Assembly: GCA_022457065.1 (NCBI GenBank)
Contig: JAJGBQ010000006.1
Coordinates: 620,001-684,000 of the forward strand
Length of the DNA stretch: 64,000 nucleotides
Source of the DNA: Curvularia sp. ZM96
Taxonomy: Eukaryota > Ascomycota > Dothideomycetes > Pleosporales > Pleosporaceae
Direction of reading: 5' to 3'
Positions within the stretch are counted from its first letter, which is position 1; every line of letters begins with the position of its first letter. Position numbers and translations under genes: made by a program. Below are positions 34,735 through 46,226 of the stretch, one piece after another. The notes beneath the pieces are model-generated. The model saw only the letters and a program-made list of their open reading frames with translations. It ran no database searches and was not told the DNA's origin.

Positions 34735-37287
34735 ATGGCAACTTCTCAGCGCGTTGTCATTATCGGTGCCGGCATCGTCGGCACCAACCTTGCCGACGAG
34801 CTGGTCTCACGAGGATGGAACAACATCACTGTTGTTGAGCAAGGCCCTCTGAGTATGCCGGGCGGCTCAACTTCACATGCACCTGGCCTAGTCTTTCAAA
34901 CCAATCCCTCGAAAACGATGACCCTCCTCGCGAAATATACGGTCGAGAAACTACAAGCTCTCGAGAAGGATGGGCAGAATTGCTTCAACCAATTGGGTGG
35001 CTTGGAGGTTGCGACTACACCTGAGCGGTTAGAGGAGCTGAAGCGCAAGCATGGTTATGCACAGTCCTGGGGTATCGAAGCACATTTGATCAGCCCCGAA
35101 GAGTGCCTCAAAAAGTACCCACTCCTCAACAAAGACATGGTCCTAGGCGGCCTCCACATTCCAAGCGACGGCCTTGCATTAGCAGCTCGTGCGACACAAA
35201 TTCTGATCGAGAACACACGCAATGCCGGTGTCAGATACCTTGAACATACTGTCGTTACAGGCATTGAGCAAGCGGACGGCCATGTAACTGGTGTCACGAC
35301 GAACAATGGTTCAGTTCCAGCGGACATAGTTGTTTCATGCGCGGGCTTCTGGGGTGTCGAGATCGGAGCTATGATCGGATTGAAGGTTCCACTACTTCCT
35401 CTTGGTCATCAGTACGTGAAGACGACTGCCGTTCCCGGTCTCCAGAATCGCGAGGTCAACAAGAAGATCAACGCCATGAACGCCGAATTTCCGATCTTAC
35501 GACACCAAGACCAGGACCTATACTACCGAGAGCATGGCGAGCAGTACGGGATAGGCTACTATGGTCATCGTCCGATGCCCGTCAAAGCCTCTTCGCTGGG
35601 TGTTACACCAAAGCACGTCGATGAAAAGCACATGCCATCTCGACTGGAATTTACACCCGAAGACTTTGAGCCAGCTTGGAAGGCCACCAAAGAACTACTC
35701 CCTGTTCTGCGCCAGACTGAGATTGCAGACGGTTTCAACGGAATCTTCTCTTTCACACCTGACGGCGGATCCGTTGTGGGTCAAGCCCCCAACCTTGACA
35801 ACTTCTGGGTCGCCGAGGCTGTTTGGGTCACACACTCAGCCGGAGTGGCTCGGGCTGTCGCGGAGACATTGACTGAGGGCCGCTCTACTGTCGACATTTC
35901 TGAGTGTGAACTGACACGTTTCGAAGAAGTCCAACTAAGCCCAGAGTACGTCAGCGAAACTTCGCAGCAAAACTTCGTCGAGATCTACGATATCCTCCAC
36001 CCTCTTGCGCCAAAAGAGAGCCCCCGTAACCTCCGCGTTAGCCCCTTCTACGCTCGACAGCAAGAACAGGGCGCCTTCTTCCTCGAGGTTGGAGGCTGGG
36101 AGCGTCCACACTGGTATGAGGCAAATGCTGGGTTGGTACAGTCTTTGCCAGAGGAGTGGAAACCGGTCGACCGCGACGCTTGGTCTTCCAAGTTCTACTC
36201 GCCAATTGCCGCTGCCGAAGCCTGGAAAACCCGCAATGCAGTGGCGATGTATGACATGACAACATTCCATCGCTTCGAAGTGTCGGGTCCTGGCGCAGTC
36301 CACCTGCTTCAAAGACTCACAACCAGCGACGTCTCGACAAAGCCGGGAACAATCGTGCACACCTTGCTTGTCAACGCCCACGGCGGTGTCTTGAGCGACA
36401 TATTCGTGTCAAGGATAGAAGAAGACCTGTTTCAGGTGGGCGCAAACACTGCAACTGACCTTGCCTACCTCGTGCGCGAGGCACGTCGTCAGAATAAGCA
36501 AACACCCGGCCAGTGGGCCCAGGTACGAGACATCACAGGTAGCACTTGCTGCCTCGGTCTTTGGGGCCCTAGGGCTCGGGATGTCATCCAAACAGTAAGC
36601 CCTGACGACTATAGCAACAAAGGACTACCCTACATGGGCGTAAAGAGGACAAGCATAGCAGGCATCCCTGTCACCATGTTCCGGAAGTCGTTCGTAGGAG
36701 AGTATGGCTGGGAGATCCAAACCACTCCTGACCTTGGTCAGCGTCTTTGGGATGTCTTATGGCAAGCAGGCAAGCCCCACGGACTTATCGCCGCCGGTCG
36801 TGCAGCGTTCAACGGTCTACGAATCGAGAAGGGTATTCGAGCGTCAGGATCCGATATGAACTCCGAACACAACCCTTGGGAGGCTGGGGTGACTTATGCT
36901 ATACAAATGGATAAGAAGGCAGACTACGTTGGCAAGGCTGCCTTGGAGAGGCTTTCGAAGAAGGCTGCACCCCGTCGGCTCCGGTGTCTTACCGTTGACG
37001 ATGGTCAGTCAATGGTGTTGGGCAAAGAGCCTGTCTTTGTCGAAGGCCAAAGAGCCGGCTATGTCACAAGCGCCGCTTTTGGTTATACTGTCCGGAAGCC
37101 TGTAGCATATGCATGGCTTCCAAGCAATATCAGTGAAGGAGCATCTGTGGAGATCGAGTACTTCGGCAAGAAGATCAAGGCCACAGTCACGCGCGATCCT
37201 TTGCATGATCCCCAGGAGCGTCGTCTGCGTGGCGAAGGACCCACAGCTCAACCGGAGCTACAGAAGAGGCTGAAGTCGCTTCTATGA
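34735..37287 (+). CDS. Dimethylglycine/sarcosine dehydrogenase-like FAD and folate enzyme
   Basis: Single exon of 850 aa, the usual length of DMGDH/SARDH. An FAD-dependent oxidoreductase domain comes first, with the dinucleotide motif VVIIGAGIVGTNLADEL at residues 7-23. His48 in GGSTSHAPG sits where the covalently flavinylated His of DMGDH/SARDH lies. A short FAO middle domain (about 385-435) and an aminomethyltransferase GCV_T region plus C-terminal barrel (about 440-845, e.g. FRKSFVGEYGWEIQT) follow. Known members oxidatively remove N-methyl groups from dimethylglycine or sarcosine and pass the one-carbon unit to tetrahydrofolate. There is no N-terminal mitochondrial presequence: the Rossmann fold starts at residue 6, so location differs from the animal enzymes or uses another signal. 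Confidence 0.92.
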   Translation: MATSQRVVIIGAGIVGTNLADELVSRGWNNITVVEQGPLSMPGGSTSHAPGLVFQTNPSKTMTLLAKYTVEKLQALEKDGQNCFNQLGGLEVATTPERLEELKRKHGYAQSWGIEAHLISPEECLKKYPLLNKDMVLGGLHIPSDGLALAARATQILIENTRNAGVRYLEHTVVTGIEQADGHVTGVTTNNGSVPADIVVSCAGFWGVEIGAMIGLKVPLLPLGHQYVKTTAVPGLQNREVNKKINAMNAEFPILRHQDQDLYYREHGEQYGIGYYGHRPMPVKASSLGVTPKHVDEKHMPSRLEFTPEDFEPAWKATKELLPVLRQTEIADGFNGIFSFTPDGGSVVGQAPNLDNFWVAEAVWVTHSAGVARAVAETLTEGRSTVDISECELTRFEEVQLSPEYVSETSQQNFVEIYDILHPLAPKESPRNLRVSPFYARQQEQGAFFLEVGGWERPHWYEANAGLVQSLPEEWKPVDRDAWSSKFYSPIAAAEAWKTRNAVAMYDMTTFHRFEVSGPGAVHLLQRLTTSDVSTKPGTIVHTLLVNAHGGVLSDIFVSRIEEDLFQVGANTATDLAYLVREARRQNKQTPGQWAQVRDITGSTCCLGLWGPRARDVIQTVSPDDYSNKGLPYMGVKRTSIAGIPVTMFRKSFVGEYGWEIQTTPDLGQRLWDVLWQAGKPHGLIAAGRAAFNGLRIEKGIRASGSDMNSEHNPWEAGVTYAIQMDKKADYVGKAALERLSKKAAPRRLRCLTVDDGQSMVLGKEPVFVEGQRAGYVTSAAFGYTVRKPVAYAWLPSNISEGASVEIEYFGKKIKATVTRDPLHDPQERRLRGEGPTAQPELQKRLKSLL

Positions 37288-37794
37288 TCGAATGGTGTAA
37301 TGTGGAATGAGTTTTACGAATGTACGAGCATCGCTATGGCGTTTGGTTGGAATTTCTTAGGGTGCTTCTTCTACACATACTGTATTTTGGGTGTAAATAG
37401 GCTGTGAATGCAGGGATTGACTACCGATTTGCTCTTGTGTTAGTAAAGTGAATTTCAAGAATATTGCGTGACGAATGATTGTTTTGCTTTAAGGGTAAAC
37501 CCCATAAAAAGCACGAAGAGCGCAACCAATCCTTATTTCGGACTGGGATTCGAGTGGATCCAGCTCCACGTGATATTCTTATCGATAAGAAGCAACGTCA
37601 TCACCTCTGCCTTACAGCTTCGTGACATTCTGCCGATTTCCCTTCAGTATCTTCCTTATGAACTTCATTGCTTCGTCCATTAAGCGCTGCTCTCTGCTAT
37701 CACTGTTCCGACCCATTGCAAGGGTAAATAGTTCAACAGTTTTGGATAGCAACAAGCTGATGCCAAGCAGCCTTCATCCATACCCGCACGCGCC
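37288..37794. other. Intergenic region, 0.5 kb
   Basis: 3' flank of the dehydrogenase gene and promoter of the glyoxalase II gene. No gene seen. Confidence 0.5.
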
Positions 37795-38767
37795 ATGCAT
37801 ATCCAATCAATTCCCATGTGTAAGAGCACCCTGATGGGAAGGCCGTACCAATCAATTAACTCATATTGCTATCAGGGGAAGGCACAGGCAACAACTACGC
37901 CTATCTAGTGTCCGATGATAAGACCAAGGAAGCTGTAATCATCGATCCTGCGAACCCACCAGAGTACGCTTCCAATGGGCCATGTAGATTCCAGCGTTGG
38001 TAACATTTTCCTAGGGTCCTGCCTGTTCTCAAAGAGCAAACAAGCACTGGAGGCCTCAAGCTGACGAAGATTATTAACACCCATCAGTGAGTTCAGCCGT
38101 TTCCTTGTATTGGATTGTACTAATCTGCTTTGAAGTCATCACGACCATGCCGGAGGCAACACTGAGATCGTGAGATATAAAACACTGCCTGATATGTGAT
38201 GCCAACTCTAACCCCATGGCCCAGCTGAAAGCTTTCAACCTGCCGATCATTGGTGGACGCGACTGCGAAAAGGTCTCAACCACGCCTGGCCACAATGAAA
38301 CCTTCAACATTGGATCGATCAATGTAAAGGCACTACACACACCGTGCCACACCCAGGATAGCATCTGCTTTTTCTTCGAAGACGGAAATGACCGGGCTGT
38401 GTTCACTGGCGACACATTGTTCATTGGCGGCTGTGGCCGCTTCTTCGAAGGAACCCCCGAACAAATGCACAAGGCCCTGAATGAGACACTTGCCGCCCTT
38501 CCAGACGATACCAAGATCTTCCCTGGACATGAGTACACAAAGGGCAACGTGAAATTCGCCAAGACCGTACTCAACAATGACGCGATTAAGAAGTTGGATA
38601 CGTTTTCACAGGAGAACAAGCAGACGCAGGGCAAATTCACGATCGGCGATGAGAAGCAGCACAATGTTTTCATGCGCGTTACCGACCCTGAAATTCAGAA
38701 AGCTACTGGTAAAACGGAGCCCATCGATGTTATGGGAGCACTGAGGGCTATGAAGGACAAGTTTTAA
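37795..38767 (+). CDS. GLO2: Hydroxyacylglutathione hydrolase (glyoxalase II)
   Basis: Five exons: 37795-37819 (25 nt), 37876-37963, 38015-38086, 38136-38169 (34 nt) and 38225-38767, giving 253 aa. It hydrolyses S-D-lactoylglutathione to D-lactate and glutathione, the second step of methylglyoxal detoxification. The metallo-beta-lactamase metal motif THHHDHAGGN is assembled across the exon 3/4 junction. Other metal-site regions are TPCHTQDSICFFF, FTGDTLFIGGCGRFFEG and FPGHEYTKGN. The start MHIQSIPMWEGTGNNYAYLV is typical of cytosolic Glo2; no mitochondrial presequence. It lies 507 bp after the dehydrogenase gene in the same direction. Confidence 0.93.
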
Positions 38768-39402
38768 GGTCCTTACGATGACTGGTGGTTCACGTGTTAT
38801 ATAAGCACAGCTTGCAAATACTGTAAAGAATTCCATACTTCAGAGCAAACCAATCGCCTCGTTTAGTTTCCCTCAATGCAACGCGATGTTGTGCACATCA
38901 CTGTCCATATTAGCTTGGGACATTGTCATGCAACCACGACTATGTGGCGTTGGAGAAGATAGACATTGATGATCTCAAGTGTAGCCAAAATGATCGTGGT
39001 GTGACTAGGCAGCATCTACTTGCGTTATGGCTGCTCTCTCACTTCGTGTGGGGGCATTCTTTTATGTCATCGCCACGCCTTTGATACGCAGCAGGGTAGC
39101 AAGCCATGATTGGATTTCATAGAAAAAGGGAAGACATCTATCTGACATGTCGGTTCGTCTTTGCAAGAGCCATATCTTCCACATCGTACCTAGGAAAACG
39201 AAATATATGTCCATCTTCGATACAGTACAGAAGACCAGACATCCCTTGAGAAACCTCCCTCTACCAGCCAGACGCCTGGCGGATTCCCCTCTTGGAAGGC
39301 ACAATCTCCTGCTCCTCAGTCTCTGCAACAATGAAAGTTAGTATCTGCTATCGGAATGCTGTGCTTTTGGACTTAAGAAGGAAAAGAACGCTGCACAGGA
39401 GG
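38768..39402. other. Convergent intergenic region
   Basis: 0.6 kb between converging genes. No ORF with family signal. Confidence 0.5.
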
Positions 39403-41030
39403 TTATATGTTCGTACTCAGGCGGTGGACGACGGGGACAGAGCTCGGTGGCAAACTCCCGTATTCGGTGATGACCATGTTAATGTATTGGGCCGGCGTGA
39501 CATCGTAGAGGACTTGAAGGTGGTGCAGGTTCTTTGATTCCTCGATCCATTTTAGGACATCGGTGGTATCGGCGGGCGCTTCGTCTGAAGTCGACTTGTC
39601 GTCATTCTTGGCTGCGGGTAGACGGGGTTTGAGCGGAAGTAGGTCGCGACGCTCGGCTTCAGAGAGTATTTCTTCAGCAGGCGCAACTTCATTTCCTACA
39701 ATAGAGTCTAGAGCGACCTTCTCTGTGAACTTGACAGACTGGCAAAGTACAATAACCGGGATAGAGTGCGAGTAGGCAAGCATTGAAATTAGTGCTGTGC
39801 CGACACGTGAATAGAGGCGGCCGTTGGACATCATGGCGTGTGCTCCGAGAAAGACCTTAGTAGCATCCTTGACCGCGTGCGAGGCTCCTGTAATCAGGTA
39901 GTACCGCACAGTAATGCCGCGGTTCGCGAGCTTCCTGGCCAGTTGCTTGCCTTCGAAAAGCGGCTTTGAATCAACCACAATGACTGTAAACGGAATGCCA
40001 GATTCATGAGCATGTGTTATGGTCTGCTCAACAATAGAAGAAGCTGCGTAGACCAGAACTACGTCTCCTGCCTGGATTTTGGTGGCTGCCAAATCGCGGA
40101 TGAGTCGATCAGCAGCTGTAACACGTTCGCGAATGAAGATGTCAATCTCCTCAATGAGGTCACGCTTAGCCTCATTCTCAGGAGTCGAAGGATCTATTTT
40201 GATGATGACTGCAAATAGATTAGCACTCGGGAACAACGCATTCTTGTCGCATATTAGCTAGCAGATAGCACTGGCGCTATATTCATGCCGCTTAGTGGGA
40301 TATAAGAAAATTGCTCACCGTCCTTGAGCCACCTGATCGCATTTCCCATGCTGATGCTGAGCGGCCTGCAGCTCTTCAGGAACTCGATCTGGGGACCGAG
40401 ATGATGGCTGGTGAGATGCCGAGCTAAACTGTTGCCTGGAGGAGTCTGATAGGCCTCAATGACCGTTTTGAACACCAGAAGCATGGCCACCATACGCGCT
40501 GTACTGCCACAGATGGCGTAGCTACTGTACTGAAGGCCAAGGGCGAGGACCGCGGGATGTACGTCCTTTGATGCTCCAACAAGAGACTGCTGCTTGGGCT
40601 GACTATACAAATGACCAAAAAACAAACCCGTTTGTTTTGAGCTCACGTCTTTCTTTGATTTCTTCTCCGGCTCTTTGGATGTTGGTACATGGACTTGCGA
40701 TGGTCGTCGCCGTACTGGAAGAGGCCTTGACTTGTCATCTTTTGATGTCTGCTTCGAGTCTTTTTGCTGCTTTTGGCCGTCCTTTGGGGGCCCTTGTTGC
40801 TGGTTCGGTGCACCTCCTGCAGCTTTGGCCTGCGCCCTCTTGGCCTGCTTCTCGGCCTGCTTGAGCTTCTTCAACTCTGCTGGTGAAAGCTTCTTGGGCG
40901 CGTCTGTGGCATCACCATTTGGAGCCGCTGGTGTACTTTCCGTAGGCGCTGCTGCAGGCGCGGGCGCTGCTGGAGCTGATGTATCGGTACCGGACACAGG
41001 CGCCGGCTCAGTAGCTGGTGTTTCGGACAT
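39403..41030 (-). CDS. GCD2: Translation initiation factor eIF2B subunit delta
   Basis: Two exons, 41030-40319 and 40208-39403, giving 505 aa. eIF2B-delta belongs to the regulatory subcomplex (alpha, beta, delta) of the cytosolic guanine-nucleotide exchange factor for eIF2 and senses eIF2 phosphorylation. The N-terminal 150 residues are Ala/Pro-rich then Lys/Gln-rich and disordered. The conserved helical domain (GLFFGHLYSQPKQQ, HPAVLALGLQYSSYAI) and the Rossmann-like IF-2B domain (VLVYAASSIVEQTI, TGASHAVKDATKVFLGAHAM, NGRLYSRVGTALISMLA, ITEYGSLPPSSVPVV) follow. The join reads WLKDVIIKIDPSTPENEAKRD-like across the intron, as in the family. Divergent from the SAF1-like gene. Confidence 0.95.
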
Positions 41031-41545
41031 GCTTTTGAGCTCTTTGTGTTTTTTACTGATTTTCGTCTCTTCAATGTGGCCGGTCAGGTGAAAGCCTGCC
41101 CGATGTGGTGGGGTATCTCCGCGTTTCTGTTGCTGAACCTGGTTTGCCAAGCGCTATCAAATTTGGTGGGTAACTGTGTGGCCCAAAATAGTTATATGGG
41201 GCTGTAGAACGCGTGCAGTCGTAAGCCTTGCTGGGCAGGCGGAAATTTGATAGAGTCGTGAATTGAGTCAGAAGTTTGGTGGCTGGTTTGGGATTAGCGC
41301 CCAAACGGAAATGTCCCACATCCTGCGTCCCCGCAGGCGGTTGTTGCGTCATTGGCCAATGCCCTCCTCTACCACATCCAAGTCTATGTTTACGCGTTCC
41401 CTGAGCTGACGCTTTCTTTGTATTGCCTGCCCTCAAGATTAACAACTAACAGAAGGAATTCTCTGAATCACCTAGACACAAGACTCCGGCTATACATCAT
41501 CGAAACAGGCCATCAAAAGGCTACTGCCGCCTTGTCAACACCACC
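41031..41545. promoter_or_regulatory. Divergent promoter region GCD2/SAF1-like
   Basis: 515 bp between two start codons. No TATA box recognised. Confidence 0.45.
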
Positions 41546-43521
41546 ATGACCGAACAAGTCGCATCGATCACGGACCTTCCGCTCGATATCCTCGTACTCG
41601 TATTTCCGTACCTAGATGCCAAGAGCTTCCTTTCTCTGTGCAGTACATGCAAATCGTTCCAACAGCCGTCAATACGACTCGACCCCGCATACTGGAGTTA
41701 CCTTACCCGCACCACGTTCCGTGTACCCAATCAGCCAGTCGTACAGCATGATGGCCTAAGATGGCAGAAGATGTATCGCCGGTTGCTCACTCAAAGCCGT
41801 GTCTTCACATGGGGCCAGAACGGACACAATCGTTTGGGGCATGCTGCTCATGGCGAGGATGAAGCATTACCTCGCCGACCGTATATGAGAACAGGTCTAA
41901 TGCGACCGGGCCGGCTTACCAGGTACAATGCAAAGGAACCACACCCCACAGAAATGGATAACACACGGAACTTGGGTGTCATTGCGGACATGCAATGCGG
42001 GTACGTTCTGTGGCGCCCATCTTGACTGTGCAAATGCTAATACATGCGTTTAGAGGCTGGTCGACAACTCTTCTCACCTCCAAGGGCTCCCTGCACACTG
42101 CTGGAGTTCTCGATGGCCAAAGGATCACCTATGGCACCGGGCCCCTGCAGGCGCTCCGTTTTCCAGAAGGCTACCCATCCAATGCTAGCGAAAGCCAGTA
42201 CGAAGAGCCAACCATTGCTATTCGTCAATTTTCCTCAGGCCGAGCCCATATTTTAGCACTTTCAGATAGTGGCAGAATCTGGTCATGGTTTGATGCAAAA
42301 CAGCCTGCATTGCATGTAAAGTTTGCAACTTTGCAGATAAACGAACTGTCCATGCGTGAGACATCGAGCACGGAGTCTACTTTTGGACAAATCAAGCAAG
42401 TCGTAGCGGGATGGAGTCGGAGCTCAGCCCTGGTCAATGGCATTGGTATAGTCGTGTGGGATCCGGTGGAAAGGGACCACGGGGACGAAGCTACTGATGC
42501 TATGCTAGTGTTGGAGCATGCCGAAGTTCCTAAGACTGGCTACCAACGTCTCAAGGGCATGCGCGAAACAGATGAACAAAGAGAAATAAGCGAAGACGTG
42601 GGAGCCGTAACGAACTACATCATGTTGGAACATTTTGTAGTATTCACTACAGATCTGGGCAAGACATTTTGCGGAAGGTTCGGCGAAAAGAACCAAGTCG
42701 ACGAGATCATTGAACTCCATCAACTACGACACGAGAGAGGAGCTCCCCTAGACGTTCAAGGCTCGTTCCGCAGCTTTGCTATCTTCAAGAACGGCGAAGT
42801 TATTACCGGTGATCAGAACTACCTCGAATCATGCATACAACATCGACACGACAATCCAGAGCAGGCAGGACTACCAGGCCTGAAAAAGATACCTGCTCTG
42901 CAGAATAACGATGTCATATCGGTCGCTTTTGGTGACTACCATTACCTTGCTCTCCATGCAAATGGAAGAATAACATCGTATGGAATGGAGAATACAGCTT
43001 GTGGAGCCTTGGGTTTGGGCTCAGATGACAGTATAGTTGGGAAAGCCCGAGGCATTGTGTACGACAGATTTAGTGCCAATGGTCACCTACTGCCGCATGC
43101 CTACACGTCCGGCCGTCAGGTCTGGTTCGATTTGAGAAAGAACGAGTGGCTCGCGCAGATCGCACACGACGACGCGCATGCTCAAGAAAGCGAAGAACGG
43201 AGGCAAATGTGGGACAGTGATCCTAGTGTACAAGGAGAAGTCAGTGAGTGGTTCGAACAAGAAGCCAGGGCCTGGGATGAAGACGGCGGCGAAGACGGTC
43301 TCGGCGCGCACTTTGTTCTACGAGTGAGTGCTGCAGGTTGGCATTCTGGAGCTTTGGTTTTAGTCAACGAAGAACTGGCCCAGAGGGAGCCTACATACAA
43401 TCGTGAGGCCAGGCCATTTCCGAGACTCAGGCTTTCGGATGGCAGAGAGATGCCGGGCGAGAAAGACTTTGACGATTGGAGAAATGGCCAGCCGATCTTC
43501 CAACTCGATGTCCAGATCTGA
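41546..43521 (+). CDS. SAF1: F-box protein with RCC1-like repeats (Saf1-like)
   Basis: Two exons, 41546-42000 and 42054-43521, giving 640 aa. An F-box at the N-terminus (ITDLPLDILVLVFPYLDAKSF) should bind Skp1 of an SCF ubiquitin ligase. RCC1-type beta-propeller blades follow (RVFTWGQNGHNRLGH, GSLHTAGVLDGQRITYGTG, RITSYGMENTACGALGLG, GWHSGALVLV). Yeast Saf1 has the same architecture and nearly the same length, and targets the adenine deaminase Aah1 for degradation on entry into quiescence. Whether the fungal orthologue keeps that target is not visible here. Confidence 0.88.
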
Positions 43522-44159
43522 ATAGTTGCTCTAGGATGTACGTCAATATATCAAGGCTGGTTGCCACAAACACGTACCCTGTTTCATCAACAAATAAAGC
43601 TCTCATTTGATATCTTTATTCTTGCTCTCGATACATCCGTCAGTCACGCTCTTGGCCTAGTACCGCATCGCCTCCCAAACCTATCACTATGATTTTAATA
43701 AGATAAAGGCCTCGGAATACATGGAATACTTCGTGGCGCCCTTCTCATGTAGAACGGAAAATATCAAGATCCTAGCAGAGGTCCATAGGTCGAGTCTTCA
43801 ATCTTTGAAATGCCCTTTTCAGCCTTCTCAAGGTTGTGTGAGGAGGACAGATCAACTATCCCTTTGTTTCAAGTTTCATATGCTAGCGATCTACACTGCA
43901 TGATGGCTGAGCATTACAGCTTAGGTTTTACGTATTAGGCGTGCACGTATGCATATGGAAGGTGTGGCAGTAACACAAGGCGCAGCAGCCTTCTGAGGCA
44001 AACTATTGCGAGGCTGAGTTTGTTCATGAAAGTGGGTCTTGTTCTGCTCAGCTCCGCGGCTGGTTGGCTGTGCCACCACGCCTTAGGCAGCGACGGGCTA
44101 TAGAAGTACTGTTCTGTACTGCGCCTGCGATTACTTTCGACACATCGCTACGCATTGAA
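43522..44159. other. Intergenic region, 0.6 kb
   Basis: No gene seen. SAF1-like 3' flank and HET-gene promoter. Confidence 0.5.
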
Positions 44160-46226
44160 ATGACATCCATCCTACCGAGGGAATTATGTGCGACATGCAC
44201 GGCCATAATTGGCACGATAACTGTACCACGATGGCACAAGAACCTTTTTCACCATCAGTCCCTTGCGTCGTTGGAAAGATCAGCCGAAGCCAACTGCTGT
44301 ATTTGTGCAGAATTCTTGAATCAATTTCTGGATAAGGATAGTGATTCTTCTGATGCTTTGCACGCGCTGTTTCCGATCGAATGCGAGTGCGACACATCTT
44401 CGGCAAGCTGGCAAAGTTCGTTTGAACTGATATTGGCATCGCGAACGGTGGCTAGCTTCAGCCTGCGGTTCATATTCGAAGTCATTGAGAAGCCCACGGG
44501 TGAGCGAGCTGGATCTTCTGGTCAACTTGGCTTAAAACTGATGCCGCATCAAGGTAATTTCACCACCTATGAACCTGCCCCGTCAACATACTCTCCCATG
44601 GCCCGTGATCTCATAGAGTATTGGTTGAACGACTGCATTCAGAATCACATCCGATGCAATGTTTCTCCTGCTGAGATGTGGGCGCCTACGCGGTTGTTAG
44701 ATGTTGGCACCTTCGATGACGACCTCGTGAGATTGGTAGATGGAAAGGACGCATTCCTGTCGAATCAGAAGTATGCTACACTCTCACACTGCTGGGGTAG
44801 ATCCCTTGAATTATTTCGAGTCACACGAGGAAACGTCAAACAGGCCAAGCAGGGAATACATTGCGATCAACTCTCGAAGACATTCCGAGACGCTATCGAG
44901 GTTGCCCGAAAATTACATTTGCGCTACTTATGGATCGACTCAATGTGCATCATTCAAGACGACGAAAAGGATTGGGTTCTTGAGATTTCTCTTATGGAAA
45001 ATGTGTACCGATATTCCTTTATTAACATCGCTGCCACAGGCGCAGATGATAGTACTAAAGGGTGCTTTTGGGAGAGAAACCCGCACGCTGTTCTGCCTAC
45101 AGAAATCTTTATTAGCTAGTCTGGTCATGGAAGACAGAGAACGAAGTATTGCGTGGTGCCGGAACCTAACATCTGGGCCAGAAAGCTTACGGACGAACCA
45201 TTGAATCGACGTGCCTGGGTATTGCAAGAAAGGATTCTGTCGCCTCGGATTTTACACTTTGGTAAAGAGCAGCTATTCTGGGAATGCCGAGAGACTTCTG
45301 CATGTGAAACTTACCATCATGGGCTTCCTGCTGCTCTTTGCGGGCATCCGCTTATCGACATCAAAAAGTTGCAACTTGGAGATGAAGCAAAAGACAACCG
45401 CTGGCCCACGACGTACATTGCGGAAGCACCACGAGGCAGAACATACTTTGAAAGACTATGGAGCGCCTTCACAACAATGTTACGCCCTATTGTCGTTCAG
45501 GAAGTTACTTTTTATGCTAATACGGCGAGCGCACTAGCATTCCGAGATTGGGATGCGGTTGTGGAACTCTATTCAATGGCCAATCTGACTTTCTCAGGCG
45601 ACAAACTCGTCGCATTGTCAGGTATTGCAAGCAGTCTATCGGCCGCTCAACCAGGAGCATCTGCAGATGGATATCTTGCCGGTCTATGGCAGTCTTCATT
45701 GCCTGTATATCTTTTGTGGATACCAGAAATGTGGGAAAATCCCAAAATGATACTCTCAGATAAACGGTCGAGTTACCCGGAAAGATATTCCGAATATATC
45801 GCCCCAACGTGGTCTTGGGCATCCATTGAAGGTAGAATATCCTTTAGGCTTTGTCAACATAACTACGACCCAAACGACCATCTGGCCGTACTTGAGGAGG
45901 CAAGAGTGTCTCACGAAACTAGTTTTCGATTTGGCAGGGTCATTTCGGGGTTCATAAAACTCTCTAGCCCAGTTGCAACGATTCTCTGGTGTGCAACTCG
46001 TTCCTACAAACCCCAGACTGGAAGAATCACGCACATTTTTCCGCGCCACCTCAATCGAAGCGATTCTGTCTCGGTTCCGCCAGACTCAAATACCAATCTT
46101 GAAATTTTCTTCGATACAGCCATGGATGAGTTACCAGATCAGGTCACTTTGCTGCCTATCGTGGGAGTTACCATGAGAGCGATTCATGAGAACGAAACTG
46201 TTATCGGGCTAGTCCTGAACAGTTGA
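44160..46226 (+). pseudogene. HET-domain (heterokaryon incompatibility) gene with in-frame stop
   Basis: One reading frame runs from the ATG at 44160 to the stop ending at 46226, interrupted only by TAG at 45117-45119. The first part (319 codons) holds a Cys-rich N-terminus and the HET core: YATLSHCWG, LRYLWIDSMCIIQDD and YSFINIAATGADDSTKGC. The second part (369 codons, same frame) continues the family order: NRRAWVLQERILSPRILHFG, EQLFWECRE and APTWSWASIEG. HET proteins trigger cell death after fusion of incompatible hyphae. The stop lies in the usual variable loop between the HET core and the NRRAW motif. No splice pair that removes it without losing conserved residues is visible. The change fits one G-to-A transition. 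Inactive allele, assembly error or a truncated functional form are all possible. Confidence 0.8.

Noticed and set aside
35935..36381. 148-codon minus-strand frame
   Set aside because: Antisense within the DMGDH-like gene.
45050..45160. An intron that would remove the HET-gene stop
   Set aside because: Candidate GT/AG pairs are shorter than 45 nt, lack a branch point, or would delete the conserved segment before the stop.
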